From Deinococcus cellulosilyticus NBRC 106333 = KACC 11606 (lineage in GTDB: Bacteria > Deinococcota > Deinococci > Deinococcales > Deinococcaceae), in the NCBI RefSeq assembly GCF_007990775.1, contig NZ_BJXB01000050.1, positions 1-22,471 on the forward strand: a stretch of DNA of 22,471 bases, given 5' to 3'. This document shows, one piece after another, positions 1 to 6,575 of this stretch (the stretch's first letter is position 1; every line of letters starts with the position of its first letter). The position numbers and the translations under genes were made by a program. The notes under the pieces are model-generated. The model was not told the DNA's origin. It saw only the letters and a program-made list of their open reading frames with translations, and did not search any database.

Positions 1-65
1 TTTTTTGTTTTTGTGCCCAAAAAGGGCAGGTGTTTAAGTGCAGTGCCAGAAGGAATTTTCGGGCC

Positions 66-94
66 TTGACCTGAGAAAAAAGTTCTGTTATTGT
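66..94 (+). promoter_or_regulatory. sigma70-type promoter of the tRNA-Gly gene
   Basis: A -35 box TTGACC (66-71) and a -10 box TATTGT (89-94) are separated by 17 nt. Transcription would begin near position 101, about 11 nt before the mature tRNA, leaving a short 5' leader for RNase P. The T-rich stretch at 1-12 may be the tail of an upstream element outside the window. I see no other feature in 1-65. Confidence 0.75.
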
Positions 95-111
95 GTTTGA
101 CGCTGTGGTGC

Positions 112-187
112 GCGGGTGTAGCTCAGTTGGTAGAGCGCGACCTTGCCAAGGTTGAGGTCACGAGTTCGAGTCTCGTTACCCGCTCCA
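112..187 (+). tRNA. tRNA-Gly (anticodon GCC)
   Basis: The cloverleaf folds completely. The acceptor stem is GCGGGTG (112-118) against TACCCGC (177-183), with one G-U pair. The anticodon stem is CGACC/GGTTG with loop TTGCCAA, which puts GCC at 145-147. The T arm is ACGAG/CTCGT around TTCGAGT. The discriminator is T184, and CCA is encoded at 185-187. GCC reads the glycine codons GGC and GGU. The gene appears monocistronic, with its own promoter upstream and terminator just downstream. Confidence 0.96.
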
Positions 188-192
188 GAATC

Positions 193-221
193 AAAAGAGA
201 GCCGAAAGGCTCTCTTTTTTT
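193..221 (+). terminator. Rho-independent terminator of tRNA-Gly
   Basis: An 11-bp perfect stem (193-203 with 208-218) closes a GAAA tetraloop and runs directly into a T tract. It starts 6 nt after the encoded CCA. Confidence 0.9.
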
Positions 222-313
222 GTTGATTGTGCCTGCGCTGTGGCGACCTTCAGCCAGAAGACCAGTCATCTGGTGCAGCACAGGACCGTCAAATTCATTA
301 CTATAGGATCAGG

Positions 314-2809
314 ATGTCTCTCAGCGATTCCAGGTGGTTCAAACGCTTGCAGGGCCGCATGCTGCATCAAAGGAAGGTTCTGCACTTCAGGGCACCCCTG
401 GAGTATGGTGCGCCTTACCTGATTGACGCATTGCGCAGCAAGCTTCCTCCTCTGGTCTGGTTTGAGCTCACAGATCGAGAGACCGGGGATCTGGTGGCAC
501 AGACCAACAAGCTGGTGGAGGCTTTCAACCGCACGGTTGGACAGAACATCATTGATTATGGGGTGACCCCCCTTTACATCGCAACCATATTGCAGCGATA
601 CGATGCCATTTTTGATCGCTATTGTTTTGTCTACTCCGGAGTAGAGGTGGTGCCTGGCCTGATGGAGTTGTTTCAGCAACTGGTTGAGCTTGGACACCAG
701 GTGGTCATTCTGGGAGAGATGGACCTCTCTGGTGCTGATGTGGTGCCCAGAGAGGAGCTGTTGTTGACTCCTGCAGAAATGCTTGATCTTTCGGGTCTGG
801 TTTTCCAGTTGTCCCAGCAAGTGGTGGACAGCCTGCAGCAGAAGAGCCTGGGGGTCTTTGAGACCTTCTGGGTGGAAGCGCACTTGCAGAAAGGCTGGTC
901 GATTCCTCAACAGCCCTGTGCGGTGGGGCGCAGGTTGCCCAGAGGGTATGAGATTGAGATCAAACCTGCTTTTCTCTTGCCCATGTTGCTGAAGAAGGAG
1001 AAGTACCTTGAAGCTCTTGAGCTTGCAGTGGACAGTTTGCCTGAGCAGGTTCCAGGGTTTCTGGAGCGGGCAGCTTCCCGGCTGATTCTGCAGGGAGAGC
1101 ATGAGCAGCTGTTCAAGACCCTGCAGAGGCTCCCAGAGGGGTTTCTTTCGCAGGAGGTGGTCCTGCGCTGGAGGCTGGAAGCAGCCTACCTGATGAACCA
1201 GCAGGAACGTCTCAGAACGGAAGTGCTGGACCATCTGGAGCAGCATGCTGCTCCAGATTTGCGGGCTCTGGCAGCCAACCTGTGGTTTTTTGGAGCAGAA
1301 GACCGGTTCAATGCTGAAGTTCAGCGTGCTGTAGAACAGAAACGTTCTGCTCTTACGGTTCTGGCACAGGCCAAAGCGTACCGCTGGCAGGTGCAGGGGC
1401 TCGGTGACATTCAGAAATATGTGGACCTGCTTTTTGAGGCCCTGCGTCTGGCAGAGCAGAGCAATGACCTGCTGATGGTGATTCGGGTGGCGGTGCAACT
1501 GCCTTATGGGCTCCTTCTGAACAACCAATTGCAGGAGGCCATGCACTGGGCAAACTGGTCCATGCAGTTCCTGAACAGCCTGCCTTTCATGAATGCTGTG
1601 GACAGGCTGTTCACCGTGAATGTCTGGTATTACACCCGCATTCTGAGTGGTCAGTTTGAGGGTCTCGAAGCGGCTCTCCAGGAGGCTTTGAGGCTGTCCA
1701 GGGCAACCAGTGAGATCATGACCTTCCACCTGAATTGCACCTGGACAGAATACTGCCTGATTGCAGGCCACCCTGAGCGTGCTCTGGAGTACTGGCTGGA
1801 ATTGTGGCGCAACCACAACAGGCATGACAAAGGGCGTTTCGCCTATTATCTGGTGCGTCTGCTGGTGGCTCTGGGACGCGACAGAGAGGCAGAGAAATAC
1901 GCACGTGAAGCGCTGGCACTCAATGCTGATGCACCTGCCTGGAAAAAGCGTTATGCCCATCTGGCTCTGGCCCTTTCGCTGGTGCGCCTGAATCCAGAAG
2001 AGGCGCTGCAGCACATTCATCTGGTTGAAAGTCCCAATCCTTTCAAATACACAGAGCGGGTGTGGGTTGCTGCTCCCCTCATCAAGAAGATCCTTCTGGA
2101 GAGGATGGGACTGCCTGAAGATCTTGAAGCCGACCCGCTGGAAACAGCCTACTTGCGCCAGTTGACCCTGCATGAACGTCTGGAGTATGTGGGCTCACTG
2201 AACCTGCTGAAAGATGCAGGCATGGAAGAAGCAAAACCGCAAGATCAACTCCTCATCCGCACCCTGGGCAGAACAGAGATCAGGTTGCGTGGAGAGGTGC
2301 TGGACCTCTCTCCAAAGCAGGTCGAGATCATTGTGCTGCTGGCCCTGCATCCTCAAGGCCTGTCTGGTGAGCAGTTGCTGCTGGAACTCTATGGGGATGA
2401 GGGCAGTTATGGCAACTTGAAAGCCCTGATTTCCAGGCTCAGGCGAACCGTGCCCATTCAATCTCAACCTTATAAACTGCAGTTGAATTACCGGGCAGAT
2501 TTTCAGGAGTTGTTCGAAAGCATCCGGCAGGGAAGGGTCGATCAGGTGCTGGAGCTTTATGGAGGTCGCCTGCTGGAACAGTCCCGTGCTCCGGGAATCG
2601 AGAGCCTGAGGCAGGAACTGGAACGGCAATTGAAATCGCTGATTGAGAACACCCGGGATTCAGAGTGGGTCCTCAGGGTGGCTGAGAAGTTTGAGGATGA
2701 TCTGGAGGTCTGGGAGCATCTGGCAGGCATCATTTCCAGACAGAGCCAGCATTATGCTTTTGTGCTGGCCAAGGTGAAGAGGTTGCGAGAAGACTGGGGT
2801 GTGGTGTGA
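314..2809 (+). CDS. large TPR/winged-helix transcriptional regulator (BTAD/SARP-like), ATPase region without Walker A
   Basis: Probable cytoplasmic transcription regulator of 831 aa. Residues about 644-722 look like an OmpR/PhoB-type winged helix (SPKQVEIIVLLALHPQGLSG, then LKALISRLRR as recognition helix). The last about 105 residues resemble a BTAD helical domain, and the middle about 230-620 is all-helical and TPR-like. The N-terminal about 200 residues have the layout of a MalT/STAND-type NTPase module (LIDAL, LVWFELT, FVYSGVE), but I find no GxxxxGK(T/S) P-loop. I chose ATG 314 because an upstream in-frame ATG at 227 lies almost on the tRNA terminator and adds 29 non-family-like residues. 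An AGG-type SD or a TATAGG -10 element 6 nt upstream could serve this start. A small secreted-peptide gene converges on it, so peptide sensing by the TPR region is an attractive inference. The target genes are unknown. Confidence 0.8.
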   Translation: MSLSDSRWFKRLQGRMLHQRKVLHFRAPLEYGAPYLIDALRSKLPPLVWFELTDRETGDLVAQTNKLVEAFNRTVGQNIIDYGVTPLYIATILQRYDAIFDRYCFVYSGVEVVPGLMELFQQLVELGHQVVILGEMDLSGADVVPREELLLTPAEMLDLSGLVFQLSQQVVDSLQQKSLGVFETFWVEAHLQKGWSIPQQPCAVGRRLPRGYEIEIKPAFLLPMLLKKEKYLEALELAVDSLPEQVPGFLERAASRLILQGEHEQLFKTLQRLPEGFLSQEVVLRWRLEAAYLMNQQERLRTEVLDHLEQHAAPDLRALAANLWFFGAEDRFNAEVQRAVEQKRSALTVLAQAKAYRWQVQGLGDIQKYVDLLFEALRLAEQSNDLLMVIRVAVQLPYGLLLNNQLQEAMHWANWSMQFLNSLPFMNAVDRLFTVNVWYYTRILSGQFEGLEAALQEALRLSRATSEIMTFHLNCTWTEYCLIAGHPERALEYWLELWRNHNRHDKGRFAYYLVRLLVALGRDREAEKYAREALALNADAPAWKKRYAHLALALSLVRLNPEEALQHIHLVESPNPFKYTERVWVAAPLIKKILLERMGLPEDLEADPLETAYLRQLTLHERLEYVGSLNLLKDAGMEEAKPQDQLLIRTLGRTEIRLRGEVLDLSPKQVEIIVLLALHPQGLSGEQLLLELYGDEGSYGNLKALISRLRRTVPIQSQPYKLQLNYRADFQELFESIRQGRVDQVLELYGGRLLEQSRAPGIESLRQELERQLKSLIENTRDSEWVLRVAEKFEDDLEVWEHLAGIISRQSQHYAFVLAKVKRLREDWGVV

Positions 2810-2837
2810 CCTGAACGGATTTCCCAGAGGGCTTCAG

Positions 2838-2862
2838 AAAAAACCGCCCCTCAGAGGGGCGG
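2838..2862 (-). terminator. terminator of the small secreted peptide gene (minus strand)
   Basis: An 8-bp G+C-rich stem (2844-2851 with 2855-2862) is preceded on the plus strand by six A residues (2838-2843). Read on the minus strand this is a hairpin followed by six U residues, 22 nt after the peptide stop codon. On the plus strand it lacks a U tract, so it is a weak stop for the regulator transcript. Confidence 0.8.
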
Positions 2863-2884
2863 CCAGTCAGGGTATAGGTTGATC

Positions 2885-3016
2885 TCAACGGTGAACGGGT
2901 GCAACCACGTTCTTGGAAAAATCAGGTGGAGGCAGGAAGGTGGTGTCTCCTGCCAGTGCAGGGGCAGAAAGGGCACACAGCAGCACCAGAATACTCAATA
3001 CACCTCTTTTTTTCAT
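2885..3016 (-). CDS. small secreted peptide precursor (43 aa)
   Basis: The 43-codon frame begins MKKRGVLSILVLL and continues CALSAPALA, a textbook Sec signal peptide: basic n-region KKR, a leucine-rich core, and an ALA|G cleavage site after residue 22. The predicted mature peptide is 21 residues, beginning GDTTFLPPPDF and ending SKNVVAPVHR. A perfect AGGAGG (3023-3028 on the plus-strand map) sits 6 nt before the ATG, and a strong minus-strand terminator follows the stop. Together these make a non-coding accident unlikely. It converges on the TPR/winged-helix regulator and is divergent from an orphan ABC ATPase. I recognise no family. A role as an extracellular signal is inference; a small structural or antimicrobial secreted peptide is the alternative. 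Confidence 0.75.
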   Translation of the reverse strand: MKKRGVLSILVLLCALSAPALAGDTTFLPPPDFSKNVVAPVHR

Positions 3017-3022
3017 GTTCGG

Positions 3023-3039
3023 CCTCCTGTCATCAGGAG
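3023..3039 (-). promoter_or_regulatory. ribosome-binding site of the peptide gene, embedded in a hairpin
   Basis: On the minus strand, CTCCTG (3039-3034) can pair with CAGGAG (3029-3024) across the loop ATGA. The 3' arm contains five of the six bases of the AGGAGG Shine-Dalgarno (3028-3023). The stem could mask the ribosome-binding site and make translation conditional. The pairing is directly visible; the control is inference. Confidence 0.5.
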
Positions 3040-3042
3040 CGG

Positions 3043-3065
3043 ACAGGGAGACAGGCCCTCCCTGT
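3043..3065. repeat. 8-bp inverted repeat in the peptide-gene leader
   Basis: ACAGGGAG (3043-3050) and CTCCCTGT (3058-3065) are perfect inverted copies separated by 7 nt. The repeat lies between the peptide start codon and its likely promoters, so it could be an RNA hairpin in the leader or a protein-binding site. Confidence 0.5.
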
Positions 3066-3074
3066 TGCTTCTGC

Positions 3075-3102
3075 AGATTTGCTTTCCCAAAGGAGCAAAT
3101 CT
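3075..3102. repeat. 9-bp inverted repeat, candidate operator of the peptide / ABC ATPase intergenic region
   Basis: AGATTTGCT (3075-3083) and AGCAAATCT (3094-3102) are perfect inverted copies with a 10-nt spacer, giving about two helical turns between arms. A minus-strand -10 candidate, TATCAT (3113-3108), would place a start site inside the repeat. The position in a divergent intergenic region fits an operator; an RNA hairpin is the alternative. Confidence 0.45.
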
Positions 3103-3148
3103 TTGGAATGATATGTGTTCCCAGTAAAGACCATGCAGGGTTATCAGA

Positions 3149-3178
3149 AGGTTAATGGGATGCGCAACCCTGTGACAA
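3149..3178 (-). promoter_or_regulatory. candidate promoter of the secreted peptide gene
   Basis: On the minus strand, TTGTCA (3178-3173) is followed after 18 nt by TAACCT (3154-3149). The first box differs from consensus at one position and the second keeps the TANNNT frame. It would give a leader of about 125 nt containing all three inverted repeats. A second -10 candidate, TATCAT at 3113-3108, has no good -35. Confidence 0.4.
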
Positions 3179-3274
3179 CCTGGAATTCTGTTTACTGAAA
3201 AAGCATGTCAGAAGGGGCTCATGGCTTGTTGGTCAATCGGATTTCTTCTGGCGTTTCACAGTCAGGTGGAATGG

Positions 3275-4180
3275 ATGAAAGATTTGATTCTTGTTGAGGG
3301 AATTTCCCGATGGCACTGCAGGACCGTGGTGCTGCATGAGGTGGGTTTCAGGGTGCCCAGAGGTTTGTTAAGTGTGATCTCTGGTGCCCCTCGTTCTGGA
3401 AAGACCTCCATTCTGCGGGCGCTGCTTGGACATGAAAAAATCGATCAGGGACAGTGCCTGTTTCTTGACCCTGTGCTTGAAAGGCGCGACATGAAGCAGG
3501 TTTTGCGAATGGGACTGAATCCACCCTGGATTTTTCCCTGGGTCACCTGCATGGAATACCTCCATCATTTGAACCACTACCAAAAACTGCTTGATCCACA
3601 AGCGTGGGTGAAGACTGCACTGGGGAGGGTGGGCCTGCTTGCCATGGCCCATGTTCCCTTCTGGAAGCTGAACAGGGTTTCGCGGGTGAAACTGTGGATA
3701 GCTGCCCAGATGGTGCCACACAGCCCGTTGTTGCTGATGGATGAACCCATGAGGGGTTTACAGCCTGCTGAGCGTGAAGACATCTGGCTGGTGTTGCGGC
3801 GTCTGGTGTGGGAGGGACACTCGGTGCTGGTCACCACACCTTTTCTGGAGGAAGCAGAAGATTACGGAGAATATCTGGTGCTTCTGGACCGTGGCAGGGT
3901 GGTCATGGAGGGGGAATTTGCCCAGCTGACCCCACAAAGGCGGGTGGTCCTTGATGTCGAAGATGTGGCCGGGACAGCTGCCGCCCTGAGGGTGCTGGGT
4001 GTGGACTGTCAGATCCATGCAGGCGGTTGTGGTGTGACCCTGGACCTGAACATGGACCAGGCCCAACAACTCCTGCCCCTGCTTCTTCAGGCTGAGGTTC
4101 AGGTGCGTGACTGCCAGCCTGAGGATCTGGGCAGCCTTTATGGAAGGTTGCAGCTTCAGGCATCAATGGGTCAGGTGTGA
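3275..4180 (+). CDS. orphan ABC-type ATPase with degenerate motifs
   Basis: A 301-aa ABC nucleotide-binding protein. Walker A is GAPRSGKT (residues 37-44), and Walker B is LLLMDEP with D156 and the catalytic E157. Other key positions are eroded: the LSGGQ signature is replaced by LNRVSR (132-137), the switch histidine is replaced by P189 in VTTPFLEEAE, and no clear Q-loop glutamine is seen. The C-terminal about 90 residues form an accessory domain. I prefer ATG 3275 (AGGTGG, 6 nt spacer), because the ABC fold begins there; an upstream in-frame ATG at 3221 with AGAAGG would add 18 residues. No permease lies nearby. It may bind ATP and hydrolyse it poorly, or work in a non-transport role. The convergent paaX-like gene ends 6 bp away with no terminator between. 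Confidence 0.8.
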   Translation: MKDLILVEGISRWHCRTVVLHEVGFRVPRGLLSVISGAPRSGKTSILRALLGHEKIDQGQCLFLDPVLERRDMKQVLRMGLNPPWIFPWVTCMEYLHHLNHYQKLLDPQAWVKTALGRVGLLAMAHVPFWKLNRVSRVKLWIAAQMVPHSPLLLMDEPMRGLQPAEREDIWLVLRRLVWEGHSVLVTTPFLEEAEDYGEYLVLLDRGRVVMEGEFAQLTPQRRVVLDVEDVAGTAAALRVLGVDCQIHAGGCGVTLDLNMDQAQQLLPLLLQAEVQVRDCQPEDLGSLYGRLQLQASMGQV

Positions 4181-4186
4181 CTGTTT

Positions 4187-4981
4187 TCAGGGGTGCTCAG
4201 GCAGTTTGAGGGTGGCTGAAACAAAAGGGGCAGCCCGTTCTTTTAAAACAGCGCGCCTTTCCAGAAAGAGCTGGTGGGCCACCGATCCCCAGTCTGGGCT
4301 GGGACGCAATTCCACAGGGAAGCTGGGGTCGAAGAACAGGAATTTGCGGTAGGCATGCAGCATGCGAACAAACTCGTAAAAAGCTGCTCTGGGTTCTGAA
4401 GGGCAGGGGGCCTGCTCAAATTCCTGCAGAAAGGCCTGATAATAGGTGTTGATGTAAGCCAGATCCCAGGCGCTGGCAATGAGTTCCTGGTGGTTCTGGT
4501 GCAGGCGGGTGGCCTCAAAGATTTCCACTTCCTGCTCCAGCGTGTGGGCTTTTGCCAGATCAAGGGCATCTCTGGCTTTGGGATTGGGGCAGATCCACAC
4601 GCCCCCTGTCAGCATGCCGAAGCCCATCAGGCTGAGTTCTTTTCTGAAGCGGTCCCGTTTTTCCCGTTTGCTTTCAGGGATGGTGTAGATCAGGACCCGC
4701 CACAGGCCATCCCAGTGGTTGGGTTCCTGTGGATACAGGCGTTCCAGAAGGCCATCGATGCGCCACTGCACGTCTTCGGTGATCCGGTAATAGCTTTTGC
4801 GTCCCAGTTTCTCTGCTTGCAGCCAGCCGTTGCGCTGGGCCCTGGAGATGGCGGCACGGACAGCGGGTTCATTGAAGCCCAGAACCTCCATCCATTCCAG
4901 GATGCTTCCCACCCAGATGGCTTCGCGCAATGGATTGACGTACTCTCCGAGAATGGTGAAGAGGGTAGAGCGTGCCCGCAT
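4187..4981 (-). CDS. PaaX-family transcriptional repressor
   Basis: 264 aa, close to the usual PaaX length. The N-terminal third is a winged helix: TILGEYVNP and VGSILEWMEVLGFNE, then AVRAAISRAQRNGWLQ as the recognition region, then GRKSYYRIT as the wing. A central domain with WDGLWRVLIYTIPESKREKR and a C-terminal helical domain follow in PaaX order. PaaX proteins repress phenylacetate catabolism operons and release DNA on binding phenylacetyl-CoA. No paa genes are in this window, so the target may be distant or different. It is divergent from tgt across 116 bp. No clear Shine-Dalgarno precedes the ATG. Confidence 0.85.
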   Translation of the reverse strand: MRARSTLFTILGEYVNPLREAIWVGSILEWMEVLGFNEPAVRAAISRAQRNGWLQAEKLGRKSYYRITEDVQWRIDGLLERLYPQEPNHWDGLWRVLIYTIPESKREKRDRFRKELSLMGFGMLTGGVWICPNPKARDALDLAKAHTLEQEVEIFEATRLHQNHQELIASAWDLAYINTYYQAFLQEFEQAPCPSEPRAAFYEFVRMLHAYRKFLFFDPSFPVELRPSPDWGSVAHQLFLERRAVLKERAAPFVSATLKLPEHP

Positions 4982-4992
4982 GACTGTTTACT

Positions 4993-4998
4993 AGATTA
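4993..4998 (-). promoter_or_regulatory. candidate -10 element of the PaaX-family gene
   Basis: TAATCT on the minus strand lies 11 nt before the start codon, giving a leader of only a few nucleotides. No convincing -35 was found. Confidence 0.3.
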
Positions 4999-5085
4999 CA
5001 CGACTTGCAGCAGAACGATCACTTTTCAGGCAGGGCAGATGGCACCGTCACACAATGTCTGCACGATGTTTCTGGGCGTCTGCGG

Positions 5086-5091
5086 TAAAGT
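5086..5091 (+). promoter_or_regulatory. -10 element (TAAAGT) of a probable leaderless tgt transcript
   Basis: TAAAGT is followed by exactly 6 nt and then the GTG start of tgt, so transcription should begin at or next to the start codon. There is no canonical Shine-Dalgarno and no strong -35. The same spacing recurs before three other genes here. Confidence 0.5.
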
Positions 5092-5097
5092 GGTGGG

Positions 5098-6249
5098 GTG
5101 TTTGAGTTTGATATCCAGGCCACTTCTGGCCGTGCTCGCAAAGCGACCTTCCACACCCCACGTGGAAGTGTCACCACCCCGATGTTCATGCCTGTGGGAA
5201 CCCAGGGAACTGTGAAAGGAATCAGTCCTCAGGAACTGCTGGACGTTGGTTCCCAGATGATTCTGGGGAACACCTACCACCTGATGTTGCGTCCAGGGGA
5301 GGAACTGGTCCGCCAGCATGGAGGACTTCCCGGATTCACAGCCTATCCGGGTCCTTTTCTGACCGATTCGGGAGGGTTTCAGGTGATGAGTCTGGGTCAC
5401 ATGCGCACCATCAAGGAGGAGGGAGTCACCTTCCGCAATCACCTGGATGGCAGTCTGGTGTACCTGACTCCTGAGCGTTCCATTCAGGTGCAGGAGGCGC
5501 TGGGGGCAGATGTGATCATGGCTTTCGATGAGTGCCCGCCCCATCCTGCGAGTCAGGAATACGTGAAAAACAGCCTGGAGCGAACCATCCGCTGGCTGGA
5601 CCGTTGCCTGCAGGTCAAGACCCGTGAAGACCAGGCCCTCTTTGCCATTGTGCAGGGTGGGGTGTATGAGCACCTGCGTTTGCAGAGTCTGGAAGCCACC
5701 CTGCCTTTCAACACCCCTGGTTTTGCCATTGGAGGGCTGGCCGTTGGAGAGTCCAAGGAAGAGATGTACCCGATGGTGGATTTTACCGCGCGTCACCTCC
5801 CTGACAACAAGCCAAGGTACCTGATGGGTGTGGGACATCCAGAAGATCTGGTGGCTGCCATTGGCCTGGGGGTGGACATGTTTGACTGTGTTTATCCCAC
5901 CCGGACAGGGCGTTTTGGGTATGCCCTGACAGATCAGGGACGCATCAACCTGAATAAGGCCAGCATGAGAACGGACATGCGCCCAGTAGATGAGACCTGT
6001 GACTGCTATTGCTGCAAGAATTACACCCGGGCTTATCTTGCACACCTGATGAGGGCCGAGGAAATGCTGGGTCCGCGCATGCTCTCTTTACACAATTTGC
6101 GTTATTTGCATCGTCTGGTGGACAAAGCTCGCGTTGCCATCGAGACGGATACTTATGTGGAGTGGGCCAGTGAATGGGGCAAAGTGTACTTCGGTGGAAC
6201 GCTGCCAGCATGGTTTGAGCAGGCCTTAAGGGCTTCCTCAGATGAGTAG
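5098..6249 (+). CDS. tgt: queuine/preQ1 tRNA-ribosyltransferase (tRNA-guanine transglycosylase)
   Basis: A 383-aa, full-length bacterial TGT. It exchanges guanine-34 for preQ1 in tRNAs with GUN anticodons (Asp, Asn, His, Tyr), the committing step of queuosine insertion. D90 in LTDSGGFQVMSLG matches the general base and D263 in FDCVYPTRTGR matches the nucleophile of the Zymomonas enzyme. GGLAVGES is the substrate loop. Zinc ligands are C301, C303, C306 and H332, with the family's 26-residue spacing to the histidine. The GTG start is chosen because the protein then begins FEFDIQATSGRARKATFHTPRG, as expected, and because a -10 box lies 6 nt upstream. No queA or other queuosine genes are adjacent. 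No clear terminator follows. Confidence 0.96.
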   Translation: MFEFDIQATSGRARKATFHTPRGSVTTPMFMPVGTQGTVKGISPQELLDVGSQMILGNTYHLMLRPGEELVRQHGGLPGFTAYPGPFLTDSGGFQVMSLGHMRTIKEEGVTFRNHLDGSLVYLTPERSIQVQEALGADVIMAFDECPPHPASQEYVKNSLERTIRWLDRCLQVKTREDQALFAIVQGGVYEHLRLQSLEATLPFNTPGFAIGGLAVGESKEEMYPMVDFTARHLPDNKPRYLMGVGHPEDLVAAIGLGVDMFDCVYPTRTGRFGYALTDQGRINLNKASMRTDMRPVDETCDCYCCKNYTRAYLAHLMRAEEMLGPRMLSLHNLRYLHRLVDKARVAIETDTYVEWASEWGKVYFGGTLPAWFEQALRASSDE

Positions 6250-6361
6250 AAGCTGAGGATTTTCTGCGTTCATGAGAACGATTGTCAGGCTTGTCACAGG
6301 TTTTTGCTGTCAACACGGGTAAATTGATCCTTAATGCTAATGGCGTACTCTCATCTTCCGG

Positions 6362-6391
6362 TTGACCTATCGCACTGATGATGTGTATGAT
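6362..6391 (+). promoter_or_regulatory. sigma70-type promoter of slpA
   Basis: TTGACC (6362-6367) and TATGAT (6386-6391) are 18 nt apart, one of the best promoter matches in the window. The start site would be near 6398, leaving a leader of about 178 nt. The preceding stretch 6250-6361 holds no gene I can support, only an imperfect dyad at 6273-6287. Confidence 0.65.

Positions 6392-6575
<184 letters not shown>

Noticed and set aside
1..30. TGCCC-AAAAA-GGGCA hairpin as a terminator
   Set aside because: The T tract precedes the hairpin on the plus strand and would be an A tract after it on the minus strand, so neither orientation fits an intrinsic terminator.
266..2173. A 635-codon open frame on the minus strand opposite the BTAD-type regulator
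   Set aside because: Translation is low-complexity, rich in His/Gln/Leu and lacks family features. The plus-strand product has a recognisable winged helix and TPR-like region.
4990..5040. A PaaX operator between the PaaX-family gene and tgt
   Set aside because: Only a short GTGATCG-like match on the minus strand; no second arm at the expected spacing.
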